A stretch of 64,000 nucleotides of DNA from Lactuca virosa (lineage: Eukaryota; Streptophyta; Magnoliopsida; Asterales; Asteraceae). Positions 23,070 through 33,444 of the stretch are shown here, piece after piece. Position 1 is the stretch's first letter. Each line of letters starts with the position of its first letter. The stretch is from the NCBI GenBank assembly GCA_928212115.1, contig CAKMRJ010003334.1, positions 32,576,740 to 32,640,739 of the forward strand. The letters run 5' to 3'. The position numbers were made by a program, and so were the translations under genes. Under the pieces are notes generated by a model, which did not search any database, was not told the origin of the DNA, and worked only from the letters and a program-made list of their open reading frames with translations.

Positions 23070-24855
23070 TTAGTGTTTGGCCGGATCACCTTTGTCCATT
23101 CCCTTCGGATCACTTGCACGCTGAGTCATTATGCTTTGAATCAATCTTAGCTTTTCGATTTCAGCTTCTGCTTCGGCTTTCCTTTCTTCTTTCGATTTTT
23201 CCACCACAATTGTTTTCCCTTTATCTTTCACGACTGAATCATCTTTCACCTCCATTGTTTTCGAACTACTCCCAACATTATCAGTCGGTTTACCAATCAC
23301 AATTCCTTTCGAAATTGGTCTTGTAATTGGCATGGTTGTTACGACTGTTGAAGTAATCGGCCCAGCAGATGCTATAACTGGCTTTGTTGTTGGGATCTTT
23401 GAAGAAAACATCTTTCCTACAACCTTCGCGTCATCACCACTGGCCTTCGAATCACCATTTTTTCTTTCTCCCCCTTGCACCCCTGTGAAAACAGGTGGGG
23501 AATTTGTTGTTGGAAGAAGGCTGGATATGCGAGATAGAGGAGCAAGTTGCTTGTTGAGAATTGCTTCGAAGTGTAGGAACTTTTGAGATAAAAATTCAGG
23601 AGTAATCAGGGAAGAGGAAACTGGCTGGACAGATAGGTCTTTTAATTCCTTTAGCAAAGTAGTCACTTCCAAAAGGTTGGCACTTTCTGTTGTTGAAAGA
23701 TGAGTAAGTTGAGGACTCAAATTTTCATATAATTTGACAAATCTTGTGACAGCGTCACAAATAATATCAACCTTCTGAGTCAGAGATGCATAATCTTTTT
23801 GAACAGTTGCAATCTCTTTTTGCATATCTTCACGAAGTTCATGAATGTGCAGATTGACATCCTCCCTGACTTTCTTTACTTCTTGAACAAATAGAACATG
23901 CCTTTCCTTTGTTACATGCTTGAATTCTTTCATATCTCCGGCAAACTTCGAATTTTGAGAATTGATGCGTAGTTCATTATTTTGATCACTATGATCAACC
24001 TTCTCCAAAATTCGAGATTCAGAGTCTGTAATCATCCCAGATACTTTACTTACAACTCTGGCTTCGAACATTTTCAACAATGAATCAACCTCTAAACTTG
24101 AAACAGACGAACCACCCCCCAGATCAGCTTGAGATTGAATTATAGAATTCAACTTCTGATTCAAAATTTTAAATTGCTTCATTGTCATCAGCATATGATC
24201 TGGAAACTCCTCTTCGTCTTCATGAAACTCTAATTCTTCAAACGTACCTCCAAAACCCTCATTATCAATTTCTGTTTCCATAAAAACGATTTCTTGAACG
24301 GTGGAATTAGGTTTGGGTGTATCAGTGGATTGAGAAGAAAAAATAGAAGTGAAGGGTTGATTGATTATGTTTTCGAATGTAGGGGAATCAGTGGTGGAAG
24401 TAATTGGATTAATTGGTGGAGGTAAAGAAACAGTATGTTCGAAAGTTAAAGAAGTTGGATGACCTTGATCTTCTTTATTCGAATCTCCTTCACCCATATT
24501 GACATTTGCATCCGTATCAGATACGTTTGCAGGGATGCCTGAAGTTCGTACCTCCTCAGAAACTGATTTGGCAACTGAATCTTCGGGTGGTATGACTATT
24601 GTCTGCTCAGGAGTTGAACTTTCTACATGAAGAGTTACTTCTGGTGTTTCAGGAATTCTTTCATCATCATCTTCTGTAGACTCAGTAGAAAGCATAAGCT
24701 TTCGTGTCTTCTTCTTCTTCTTCTTCGACAAATGTTTGGCCATATTCTCAGCCCTTCGTTTCTTGGATAATGGAGAAACAGGTGCTGGCACTTCTCGAAT
24801 TAAAACACCTTGATGAGTGATGTGAGGGTTTTCGAACCACTTTTTGTGTTGGAGA
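23070..24855 (-). pseudogene. Middle part of the antisense frame: basic start, acidic and coiled-coil body
   Basis: A 573-codon open frame (24791 to 23070), likely entered from upstream by a frameshift near 24850. It starts with a strongly basic, NLS-like stretch (SPLSKKRR, then SKKKKKKTRK at about residues 23-32), followed by a Ser/Thr/Pro-rich acidic region and an acidic patch (FEELEFHEDEEEFPD at about residues 183-197). Heptad-like, probably coiled-coil segments follow at about residues 255-385 (KKVREDVNLHIHELREDMQK), then a Val/Thr/Lys-rich tail with a charged helix (KSKEERKAEAEAEIEKLRL). No catalytic domain is recognised. A structural or nucleic-acid-binding role is only a guess from composition. 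It could be an additional antisense ORF of the kind known between pol and the 3' LTR in some plant LTR elements. Confidence 0.6.
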
Positions 24856-25986
24856 CTTGCTTTTAGATGATGACTTCATTTTGATTCTTCGAAACATACC
24901 AGTCTTCGAAGGAATGATCACTTGTTCTTGAGTTTCTTCAGCAACAGGCTCAATCACTTGTGTCTCAGCAACAGACACTTCAACTGTTAGAGGCTTCTTC
25001 TTTGGAGATTTCGAAGAAGTCAACTCTGTGATTTTGTCTTCATGAGAAGTAGTTTCAGTCTTCTTTGACCACTTGGATTTCTTACCTTCCCTGTCCAATA
25101 GTTTCCCAATTTCGATAGTAGAATCAATAGTCTTCAAATATGCCACTAAAACAGAATTCGAAGGATCAACTCTTTTGAGCATTGCATCTGGAATACAAGC
25201 AACAGATGGAAAAACCTCAGCACTATCTGTGACATCCTTCGGATAGTGGTATGGTTGAAAAACAGCTTTTTCTTCATCATTAGGTACCAAAATTCCTTCC
25301 TTGTTGTAAAAATGTTGTAAAATCAAGCTCCAATATCTTGCACACGAAATACCATGAATAGCATTCGTGTGTTCTACACTCTTTTGGAATTCCTTCTACA
25401 ATTGTGTAGAATAATCCACTTGAAGATCATAGTATAGCCCAGCAACCATGGCATATACTTCCATTCTTCCTTTATCAAGACCAACTGTTCTCCCAGTTAA
25501 ACATCTTAGAAAAATACCAAATAAGAAATTCCAGATACTTGGAAGACCAGATTTCTTAAAATCACTGATCTTGGTTAACTGAGGATGATATCCCATCTCA
25601 TTAAACATATGAACTATTTGAGGAAATGTGAAAGCAACATACGGAGGTGAATTCGAAATTTCAAGAATTTGGCAAAAGAGTTTCTTTGATAATCTGACCT
25701 TTTTGTCATTCACCAGATGGAAAGTAATTGTATCAGAAGCTTTATTGTAAGTAGCGGTTGATCCGGCTTGAGAAAGCCATGACATTGGAACAGAGAATGA
25801 ACTGAACATCGCCTTAGACAAAACAGAGCTCTTTAAGGCAACGATTAACATCTTCAATTCTTCCGGGTATTTAGAAACATCACCCTCCAAGTAATAGTTA
25901 GTTGCTTGAATCTTCATAATTGGCAATGAAGATACATCTTCAGTGGTATGAGAAGGATCAGCATCAACATGAACAGAAGTCGCCAT
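24748..25986 (-). pseudogene. N-terminal part of the antisense frame
   Basis: The minus-strand frame begins MATSVHVDADPSHTT at 25986 and stays in one frame to 24748 except for a TAG at 25396-25398, after which KEFQKSVEHTNAIHG continues. The first 200 residues look globular (VRLSKKLFCQILEI, FTFPQIVHMFNEMGYHPQLT, GRMEVYAMVAGLYYD); a charged Lys/Ser-rich linker follows (about 25100-24870). I recognise the style from plant retroelement-derived predicted proteins but cannot name a family. The start lies about 200 bp inside the right inverted-repeat arm, which carries TATAAAAG on this strand (about 26611-26604) and could act as promoter (inference). Confidence 0.6.
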
Positions 25987-26186
25987 TGTTAGGGTTTGAA
26001 AACTTTGAAGATCAGAGAATTTGGGAATTTGTTCTTTTTGATCGCGTAAACTGATAATGAACCCTTGAATCCCATTTTATATGTAACCCTGGAGTTTGAA
26101 TTTGAAGCGGGATGTATATTAATGATATCTGACGTGGCACCTTGAAAATCGGACCATTACTGCGGAAAAGTAGCCATGCGTTAAAA

Positions 26187-27222
26187 AGTATCTGTCACAT
26201 CACCTTGAAATCCGGACAGAATACCATACGTCATTAAAAACCAGCATGTATTGTTATCCCCAAGAAGATTGTAACCATCAGAACCCTTCGTATGGAAGCA
26301 AGGCTCTTTCGCTTTTGGGATGAAAAGTGAAGTCATATGCCAGATGTTTAAAATCATCAGCCTGAGTTGGTATTACTCAGAACCTCAAGGATTTCGTGAG
26401 TGCAGTGTTCCAAAGAATTTAGACGAGAAACAAAGATAAGAAAAATTTGGGATATTGTGATGTCAAAATATTAATTTGACACAAAGGCAGATAAAATCCC
26501 GGGCAAAGATTGCTTCATTAATCATTAAGAGAAATGATCAACAGCTTGTGTAGGTTCCCATGAAATACAATCGAATACTTGTAAATAAGTATCAAAGGGC
26601 TTCTTTTATAATGCTTCGTGGGTAGTTTAAAATTTTCGTTACATGTCAACCTAAACATAAGGTGATAAATTGTAACAGAAATTACTTGTTTGACCAGTGT
26701 AGTCAGGGACAAGTTTGTTTTGATAAATTTGAAGTGACATTGAAGTTCGAATGAAACTCACACGGAAATCATTTTCATGAAAAAAAATTGTGCTGGATCT
26801 TGTTGGGTAACAAACATCATGGGTTTCAAATGTTTGATCAAGACCACTCATACGAATTGAATATGATTTGGAGTTTCGAATGTTGGTACTAAACCAAATG
26901 TTTCGTGAAAATCTGGAACATAGTTCCCCGTCAATTCCTTAAAAGTTTAGAAAATTGGGTTTCTCTTTCATCACGGTCTCATGATGTCAGATCATAAACA
27001 CAGATTTTTGATATATCTAAGTCTCGATGGGTTTGATCAGAGACCTCTCAGACATATGTCTTCGTGTGTGATCGTGTAAGAACTTTATGGGTGAAAAAGA
27101 TTGGTGTAAGACACGAAAGGTACCTCTGTTATTTTTGGACAAAACAGTAAACTCTTAACTCATTTTGAGAAGAGTCATGTAGCTCAGAGACTAATGTAAA
27201 TATAAGCCTTATTGGGAAGAGT
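26187..27222. repeat. Right arm of the 1-kb inverted repeat
   Basis: Reverse complement of 21281-22310. The outer end is CCTTATTGGGAAGA at 27222; the inner end is at the 'aaaaagtatctgtcacatc' motif near 26187. The minus-strand reading frame starts 200 bp inside it. No matching target duplication is evident outside the two arms. Confidence 0.88.
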
Positions 27223-27638
27223 ATATCCAAGAACTTTAACCTTTATGAATTAGGATAATGAATAAGGACTTACCAGAAATGGAGAATGAAATTATAGGAT
27301 AAACAAGAGTCTGTAAAAGGAATTCCATAAGGAATCTGGATTCAGGAAAGCCGCTGAGCTGAGACCACGAATTGGGATACTAGAAACTAACAGTTATACG
27401 ATGAATGGTGATCTGAGGCTCTGCTATGCGTTTTCTCCTTTTCCCCATGCCCGTCTCCTCGTATTCTACCATCTCGAAATCTGATACATTAATTACGTAT
27501 GCGTTTATTTTTCTGGTCGAATGCTTAATTTTCCCGCTTCATGAATTATGCCTAATGAGGTGATGCCCTTAGGTCAAGCCTCCCTTTCTTTTTTAATGGA
27601 CTGGCATCGACTTTGGCCCAATATAAAATACCCATATA
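27223..27638. other. Segment of unclear origin between the inverted repeat and a solo LTR
   Basis: No gene or repeat recognised. It may be hAT body or the end of the copia-related block. The last five bases before the next LTR, TAATA (27639-27643), form the left target duplication of that LTR. Confidence 0.5.
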
Positions 27639-29477
27639 TAATATGTAACATCCCAAAAATACAACCCAAAATTTTTCGTTTGAAAACTCTCCTAAACCAT
27701 AATATCAAATATTAAAAGATAAATCCATGGATCATGCGTCTCAAAATGTCATAATAAATTTATCAAATCAACTGATGACAAAACATATCAAATTATCCGA
27801 ATAAAACTCCCAGGACAAACTGAAACTGTGGTGTGTGCCATGCCATCATCCCGAGCTCTTCCCCTTACTAACGGAAGTACCTGAAACCAAAAACTGAAAC
27901 TGTAAGCACAAAGCTTAGTGAGCTCCCCCAAACTACCACATACCATACAATAACATATAAAGCAACTACTGGGCCTTGTCCACTGCATCGGACCGAGGTC
28001 TGGAAACTGCATCGGACCGAAGTACGGAACTAACCAGGGCCTTGCCCTCTGCATCGGACCGAAGTCCGGAAACTGCATCAGACCGAAGTCCGGAACTAAC
28101 CAGGGCCTTGCCCTCTGCATCGGACCGAAGTCCGGAACTGACTGAACATAGCATAGCATAATCATAACTACTAGCATAAACACAGATATTGCATACTGCA
28201 TCGGACCGAAGTCTGGAACACATAACACAAAGACATGCTTGAATTACAAAGACCTCAAGCACCCTGAACTACTGCATCGGACCGAAGTCCGGAACTACTG
28301 GTAACTAAACGGGTCGGCATTGTGGCCGTAGACCCGTTCCTACTGGAAGGAAACTCACCTCGTAACGTTGGCTGCTGAGGTGCTAAATCTGAGACTGTCT
28401 GACTGCTGCTCCGGAACTCCCCGGCTACAAATCCCATAAACACTAAATCAAATACTGATAACTATTCTCAGGGTAAAAGGACTATTTTACCCCTGGTCAA
28501 AGTCAACATCCTGGTCAAAGTCAACTTTCATTTGACCGGACTCGCCGAGTTGGGTCGCCAACTCGCCGAGTCCCTATCATCCTTTCTAATCCTCTACCCG
28601 CTTCTACTCGTCGAGTTTGGCAAAGGCTCGACGAGTTCTTCTTGATACTAACATCTAGTTCATCTTCATCTGACTCGCCGAGTTGTATGAACAACTCGCC
28701 GAGTCCTCCTTCATCCTATGAATAAGATCAGTCCTTGACTCGCCGAGTTGTATGAACAACTCGTTGAGTCCCTCCACTACTAGATCTGAGCCTTAACTCA
28801 CCGAGTCCATTACCTACTCACTGATTCCACCTTAAACTCTCAAATGGGGACAATCGGGGACTCGCGACTCGACTCGTCGAGTCTAAAGAACGACTTGCCG
28901 AGTCCCATGCATGTCATTACTAAACAGCCGATTCTGCTCGAATCCAGTGCATTCCATTCATAGATCTGGCTCCTAGGGCTGGTTTTTCACGTAAAGTTTC
29001 TAACTTTACGTGCATGCATGCTAATATGAAGCTCAAATACCCAAAATAAGCTAAAGGAAGAGATCTAAGCTTGGAATGGAAACTTGGCTCAATAAAGGTG
29101 GCAACCTTGAGCTTAAGAGGCTCTGGAAAGCTTAGATCTGAAGTCCATTCATCATATTAACACTTAATTCGACCTTAAAGTCTAGAAAGGGCTCAAAATC
29201 AACAAGAGCAAACTTCTCAAGAGATCTAATTGATAATAAGCAAAGATTCGAGCTTGATACCTCAAAGGGGACTGAAATGCAACCAGAAGTCCGGATCTAC
29301 TTGCTCCCATTGAATACTTCTCTTCTCTCTTTTTCCCCAAATCCCCACGATGCACTAAAACCTTCACAAGTGAGAAAATGCTCCAAAAATGCTTAAGAAC
29401 AGCTAGGGTTTCGTATGGGACTCTTTGTGGGTGAGGGAGGCTGGTCTTGGGGCACATAAGATGTTTAAATAGGGTGC

Positions 29478-29877
29478 TGTTGGGTCAAAAATATGGTTTA
29501 TACTTTGCTTTTCTAAGAAAATATATTTTTCTGTAATTTTGTGGCTGTGTACGGCTGCACATGTGTGTGGGGCCGCACACCCTGTGTACGGCCGCACACG
29601 CATGTGCAACTGTACACTCGTGTGCTGCTGGTGGCCCATGTCTCATATATATAGGGTGAGGAGTGTACGGCTAGAAAAAAAGAGAAAATCTAGAAAGAAG
29701 AATAGTGTGTGTGAGAGAATCTATTGTAAGGAGCATCATTCATATCATTGAATACATCATAGATTCATCATCTTCTTCTTCTCCTTCTCTTCTATTTGAT
29801 CTGACATCATCCAATTGATTGGGATTCCGCACCATCAATTGGATCTGATTGATACACAAGCATTTTGGGGACTTACA
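29478..29877 (+). repeat. 5' LTR of the LARD-like element
   Basis: 400 bp. Near-palindromic GTGTACGGCCGCACAC-type motifs (about 29545-29605) lie just upstream of a TATA box (tcatatatatagg, about 29642-29654). The 3' third includes the inverted motif ccaattgattggg/accatcaattgg. Confidence 0.93.
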
Positions 29878-29879
29878 AG

Positions 29880-29891
29880 TGGTATCAGAGC
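29880..29891 (+). other. Primer-binding site of the LARD-like element
   Basis: TGGTATCAGAGC, two bases after the 5' LTR; initiator-Met tRNA type. Confidence 0.92.
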
Positions 29892-30069
29892 TTGGATTGT
29901 ATCAATCAATTTTGTCAGATCTGGAGCTTATTTGATCTTATTTTGAAAAGATTTTTGCGTATTTGGATAGATCTCTGAAAATTAAGGGGGGTTTGTTCTT
30001 TGCATTTTTTATAAAAACGAGTTTTTGATCGAGTTTTAGAGCAAAAAATGGTGAAAAGCGTCGTTTTTT

Positions 30070-30302
30070 CGCGAAGCTGTTGAAGGTGTGCGGTTGGACT
30101 TTGAAGGTGTGCGGTTGAGCTCTTGAAGGTGAACGGTTGAGGGTGTGCGGTCACGTGTACGGCTCGGAGTGTGCAGCCTCAGAGTGTACGGCTCGGTGTG
30201 CGGCTCGGAGTGTGCGGTCTCGGTGTGCGTCTCGGGTGTGCGGCTCGGTGTGTGCGGCCAGGGTGTGCGCCTCGGTGTACGGCTCGGAGTGTGCGGCCTC
30301 GG
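30070..30302 (+). repeat. GC-rich short-unit repeat (gtgtgcggctcg-like)
   Basis: Degenerate units of about 12-14 bp (GTGTGCGGCTCG, GTGTACGGCTCGGA) fill this stretch. They resemble the half-sites of the palindromes in this element's LTR. They create open frames rich in Arg, Val, Cys and Ser in several phases, which I do not regard as genes. Confidence 0.8.
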
Positions 30303-30560
30303 TTCTTCGTTCAGCAGCGTTCAGCACCATTAGCGTTCAGCGTACATTTAAAAAAAGGAAGGTTGGGGCTGCCAAGGATTCGAACCCTGGTCTCCTCGCT
30401 ACACAACCAGCGCCTTACCATCTTCGTTCAGCAGCCTTCTTCGTTCAGCAGCGTTCAGCACCATTAGCGTTCAGCGTACATTTAAAAAAAGGAAGGTTAG
30501 GGCTGCCAAGGATTCAAACCCTGGTCTCCTCGCTACACAACCAACGCCTTACCATCTCAT
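30303..30560 (-). repeat. Tandem duplication of a tRNA-like sequence
   Basis: A unit of about 119-135 bp occurs twice. Each copy, read on the minus strand, contains 'gatggtaaggcgctggttgt' and 'ccagggttcgaatccttggc', similar to the D-arm and T-arm (B box GGTTCGAATCC) of a tRNA. The first B box is perfect (about 30370-30380); the second has one change (GGTTTGAATCC). No complete acceptor stem is visible, so this is a tRNA-derived or SINE-like fragment and not a functional tRNA gene. Confidence 0.6.
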
Positions 30561-30929
30561 CTAGCTTGCTAGATGTTTTATCCCTTCTCTTTTTAATTCA
30601 TAAAGTGTCCCTCTCGGTTCCAACTTTCGCAAATTGACACTTTTAGCCCAAAATTCAATTTCTTTTTATTTTTAAATTCCATTTTCAACCAAAAAATTTA
30701 GTTTTTATTTTTGACTTTTATTTTTGATTTTTTTTTATCTAAAATTTTGACTTTGACTTTTAAGATTTGACCTTTGACTTTTGAAATTTGACTTTTAGGG
30801 TTGACTTTTGAGGTTTATAGTCAAAGGGCTTTTTTTTATAAAATGAGTTCCTCATCCATTCCGGTAAATGAAGTTTCATGTACTCCATCTTGTGTTAAAA
30901 CTATTAAATTTTTACGAGAATCAATAGAT

Positions 30930-31166
30930 CTAATTAAAAGAGAGAAAAAGGAGTGGAGCATATTGTAGAGAGAGAAACAAGAGAGAAGAAGTGTGTGTGA
31001 GAGAATCTATTGTAAGGAATTTCATTCATATCATCAATACAATCAAGATTCTTATTATTCTTCTTCTCCTTCTCTTCTATATTTGATCTGACATCATCCA
31101 ATTGATTGGGATTCCGCACCATCAATTGGATCTGATTGATATACAAGCAATTTTGGGGACTTAAAA
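30930..31166 (+). repeat. Partial LTR copy inside the LARD-like interior
   Basis: The stretch from 'gagaagaagtgtgtgtgaga' to 'ttttggggactta' matches the 3' half of this element's own LTR (about 29690-29876) with moderate divergence. It lacks the final CA end and has no primer-binding site behind it. Confidence 0.8.
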
Positions 31167-32401
31167 TTGGAAAATCCAAAAAAATTAGAAAATCAAAAAA
31201 TTCAAAAATATTTGTTGCAAAGTGATGTGTTGGGAAGTGATATCAACAAGTGATAACGGGCAATCTGAGTCTGTGTAAAGATCCAAAGCTGAATTGTTTA
31301 GGCTCTGTGTTCGATGCGCTGGTAGGCACGAAGAATTTAACGGACTTGACTAGGTGCAGATGAACTTAAGGAATCTAGAGACTTGATAAATCTTGACCTA
31401 GATAGTTCCGTTTAGCCTGACAATACGACGCTCGGATAGGTTGAGCAGGGAGATATACATGAGAATCCACCAGTCACATTAAGAGAACCCGTATCTAGAA
31501 CTGTGGTTTAACTTTTCCTCGATGTACGGATTCTGTCCTTAATTCCGGTATTGATAGGGCGACTGGGGAATTCCGATAAAGTAGGTCTGTAGAAAATTAT
31601 TTTCTTTCTTTCTTACTGTTAGTCATATGTTGCCTCCTTTACGTGATTGGAAGAGATGGACCTGGACTGCAACATATGCAAATCTATTTCTCTGCATATT
31701 ATATCTATGAAATTCTTCCTATCTGTTAGCCATATGCTGTCTCCTTTGTGTGATTAACAATCCGACCTGGTACACAGCATATGCAACCTTCTACTTCTCA
31801 ATCCCTCTAAAACTCTAGTTAGTCATAATCTAAATCTATCCTCTCTCATAATAATTGTCTACTCACATAAAGTAAGGAGTATCTCGGAAGTTCTTGATTA
31901 TTGGGGTATGTCAGGAAGCGGGAAACATGTTCTAGTACATCTAAAACTGAACAATTCTAGATTGTCTGTAGATCTCGCTGCTCAACTTAGGTGGACAACA
32001 ATATCCTTGGTCGTCGTCAGATGAATGGTCCTTAGGAAGTTTTATCTAGGAACATAGGATCAACTTGTCTTGTCACTTATAGCATGTCCAAAATTTGTCA
32101 CAATTTTTCGTGTTTAAGTGGACCACAATACCGGCGATCGACCAGATCTATTCATGAAGGGGAAGGTACTGACAAACGGATTAAGACTGTCTAACAACTT
32201 TGATCCCAAATATTTTTGTATTTGTTAAATTTGTTCATAGTTTTCCTCTATGCACAAATTTAGGGGGAGAATTAAAAAATATATATATTCAAAAATCAAA
32301 CAAAAATCAGAAAAATTCAAAAATTAAAAAAAAAATAGAAAATTAAAAATCAAAAAATAGTGTTATTTTCTTTTATTTTTTTTCAGAAAATATCAAAAAT
32401 C

Positions 32402-32404
<3 letters not shown>

Positions 32405-32464
<60 letters not shown>
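32405..32464. repeat. (AT)n microsatellite
   Basis: About 30 AT units inside the LARD-like interior. Confidence 0.95.
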
Positions 32465-32468
<4 letters not shown>

Positions 32469-33044
32469 GCTAATTTTTCTTTTAGTTTTGTTTTGTCTTG
32501 AAAAGTGATTTCAGGCGTAGATGAGACTCGTGGAGACTGTATAGAAGATTTTCTGAGCCAAGGCTTCATCCGTGAGCATCGAAGAATTTTCATTCGAAGG
32601 AGCAAGAAATGAAGATTATTCTTTCAACATTTAATTTGTCAACCCCAGAAGCAAGGTGAAGCTGACTTGAAGATTATGTGACAGATTGCGTTGAAGCCTC
32701 CTCAATCAATTTGTTGTTATCTTGTACCTGCTGAAGTGATCCAGAAGATTCGTTCTCTCTGTTCTCTCTGAAGATTCTCAAGCTGAAAGCGCCATCTTTT
32801 ATGAATCTCTACAAGAAGCCTCCTCACCCAATGTGCGTTCAATGTCAAATTCTGCAGAAATCCCAATTGCTCAAGATGAAGTCATTTATTGAAGATTCAT
32901 ATGTTCATCTTGATGCTGTGAAGAAATTTGAAGATTAATGTTGAAGCCAAGCTCCCAATGAAGATTAACAAGAAAAGCCAGCTACTTTTTAGGGGGAGTT
33001 TGTTGGGCCAATTAGAAAAGAAAGCTATAAACCAAGGGGGAGAT

Positions 33045-33444
33045 TGTTGGGTCAAAAATATGGTTTATACTTTGCTTTTCTAAGAAAATATATTTTTCTG
33101 TAATTTTGTGGTTGTGTACGGCTGCACATGTGTGTGCGGCCGCACACCCTGTGTACGGCCGCACACGCGTGTGCAACTGTACACTCGTGTGCTGCTGGTG
33201 GCCCATGTCTCATATATATAGGGTGAGGAGTGTACGGCTAGAAAAAAAGAGAAAATCTAGAAAGAAGAATAGTGTGTGTGAGAGAATCTATTGTAAGGAG
33301 CATCATTCATATCATTGAATACATCATAGATTCATCATCTTCTTCTTCTCCTTCTCTTCTATTTGATCTGACATCATCCAATTGATTAGGATTCCACACC
33401 ATCAATTGGATCTGATTGATACACAAGCATTTTGGGGACTTACA
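33045..33444 (+). repeat. 3' LTR of the LARD-like element
   Basis: 400 bp, about five differences from the 5' LTR. Here the palindrome GTGTGCGGCCGCACAC (33132-33147) is perfect, followed by GTGTACGGCCGCACAC. A polypurine tract, aagggggagat (about 33034-33043), precedes it. Confidence 0.93.

Larger units (their letters stand above)
29478..33444 (+). mobile_element. Non-coding LTR element (LARD-like), young
   Basis: Two 400-bp LTRs (29478-29877 and 33045-33444) start TGTTGGGTC and end ACTTACA. The exact duplication GGTGC flanks the element (29473-29477 and 33445-33449). A primer-binding site and polypurine tract are present. The 3.2-kb interior has no gag or pol; it has short tandem repeats, tRNA-like sequence, a partial LTR copy and an (AT)n tract. 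By eye the LTRs differ at about five positions in 400, so insertion is recent relative to its neighbours. A related copy starts at 63059 on the minus strand. It must rely on another element's proteins. Confidence 0.92.

Noticed and set aside
22133..23586. Plus-strand frames opposite the antisense cluster
   Set aside because: Short, low-complexity (Phe/Ser/Leu-rich) reverse readings of the longer minus-strand frames.
21281..27222. Calling the 1-kb inverted repeats terminal repeats of a DNA transposon
   Set aside because: No matching target duplication or known terminal motif was found outside the arms, so I report only the inverted repeat and leave its nature open.
27788..28262. Frames with repeated ASDRSPE or GLRSDA peptides
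   Set aside because: They translate the minisatellite of a gypsy LTR in several phases. The same block is non-coding in every related LTR.
30344..30560. Functional tRNA genes on the minus strand
   Set aside because: B-box-like sequence is present, but no complete acceptor stem or cloverleaf could be traced.
30137..30637. A 166-codon Arg/Val/Cys/Ser-rich frame
   Set aside because: Comes from degenerate GTGTGCGGCTCG units and tRNA-like sequence. Several phases are open equally and no domain is present.
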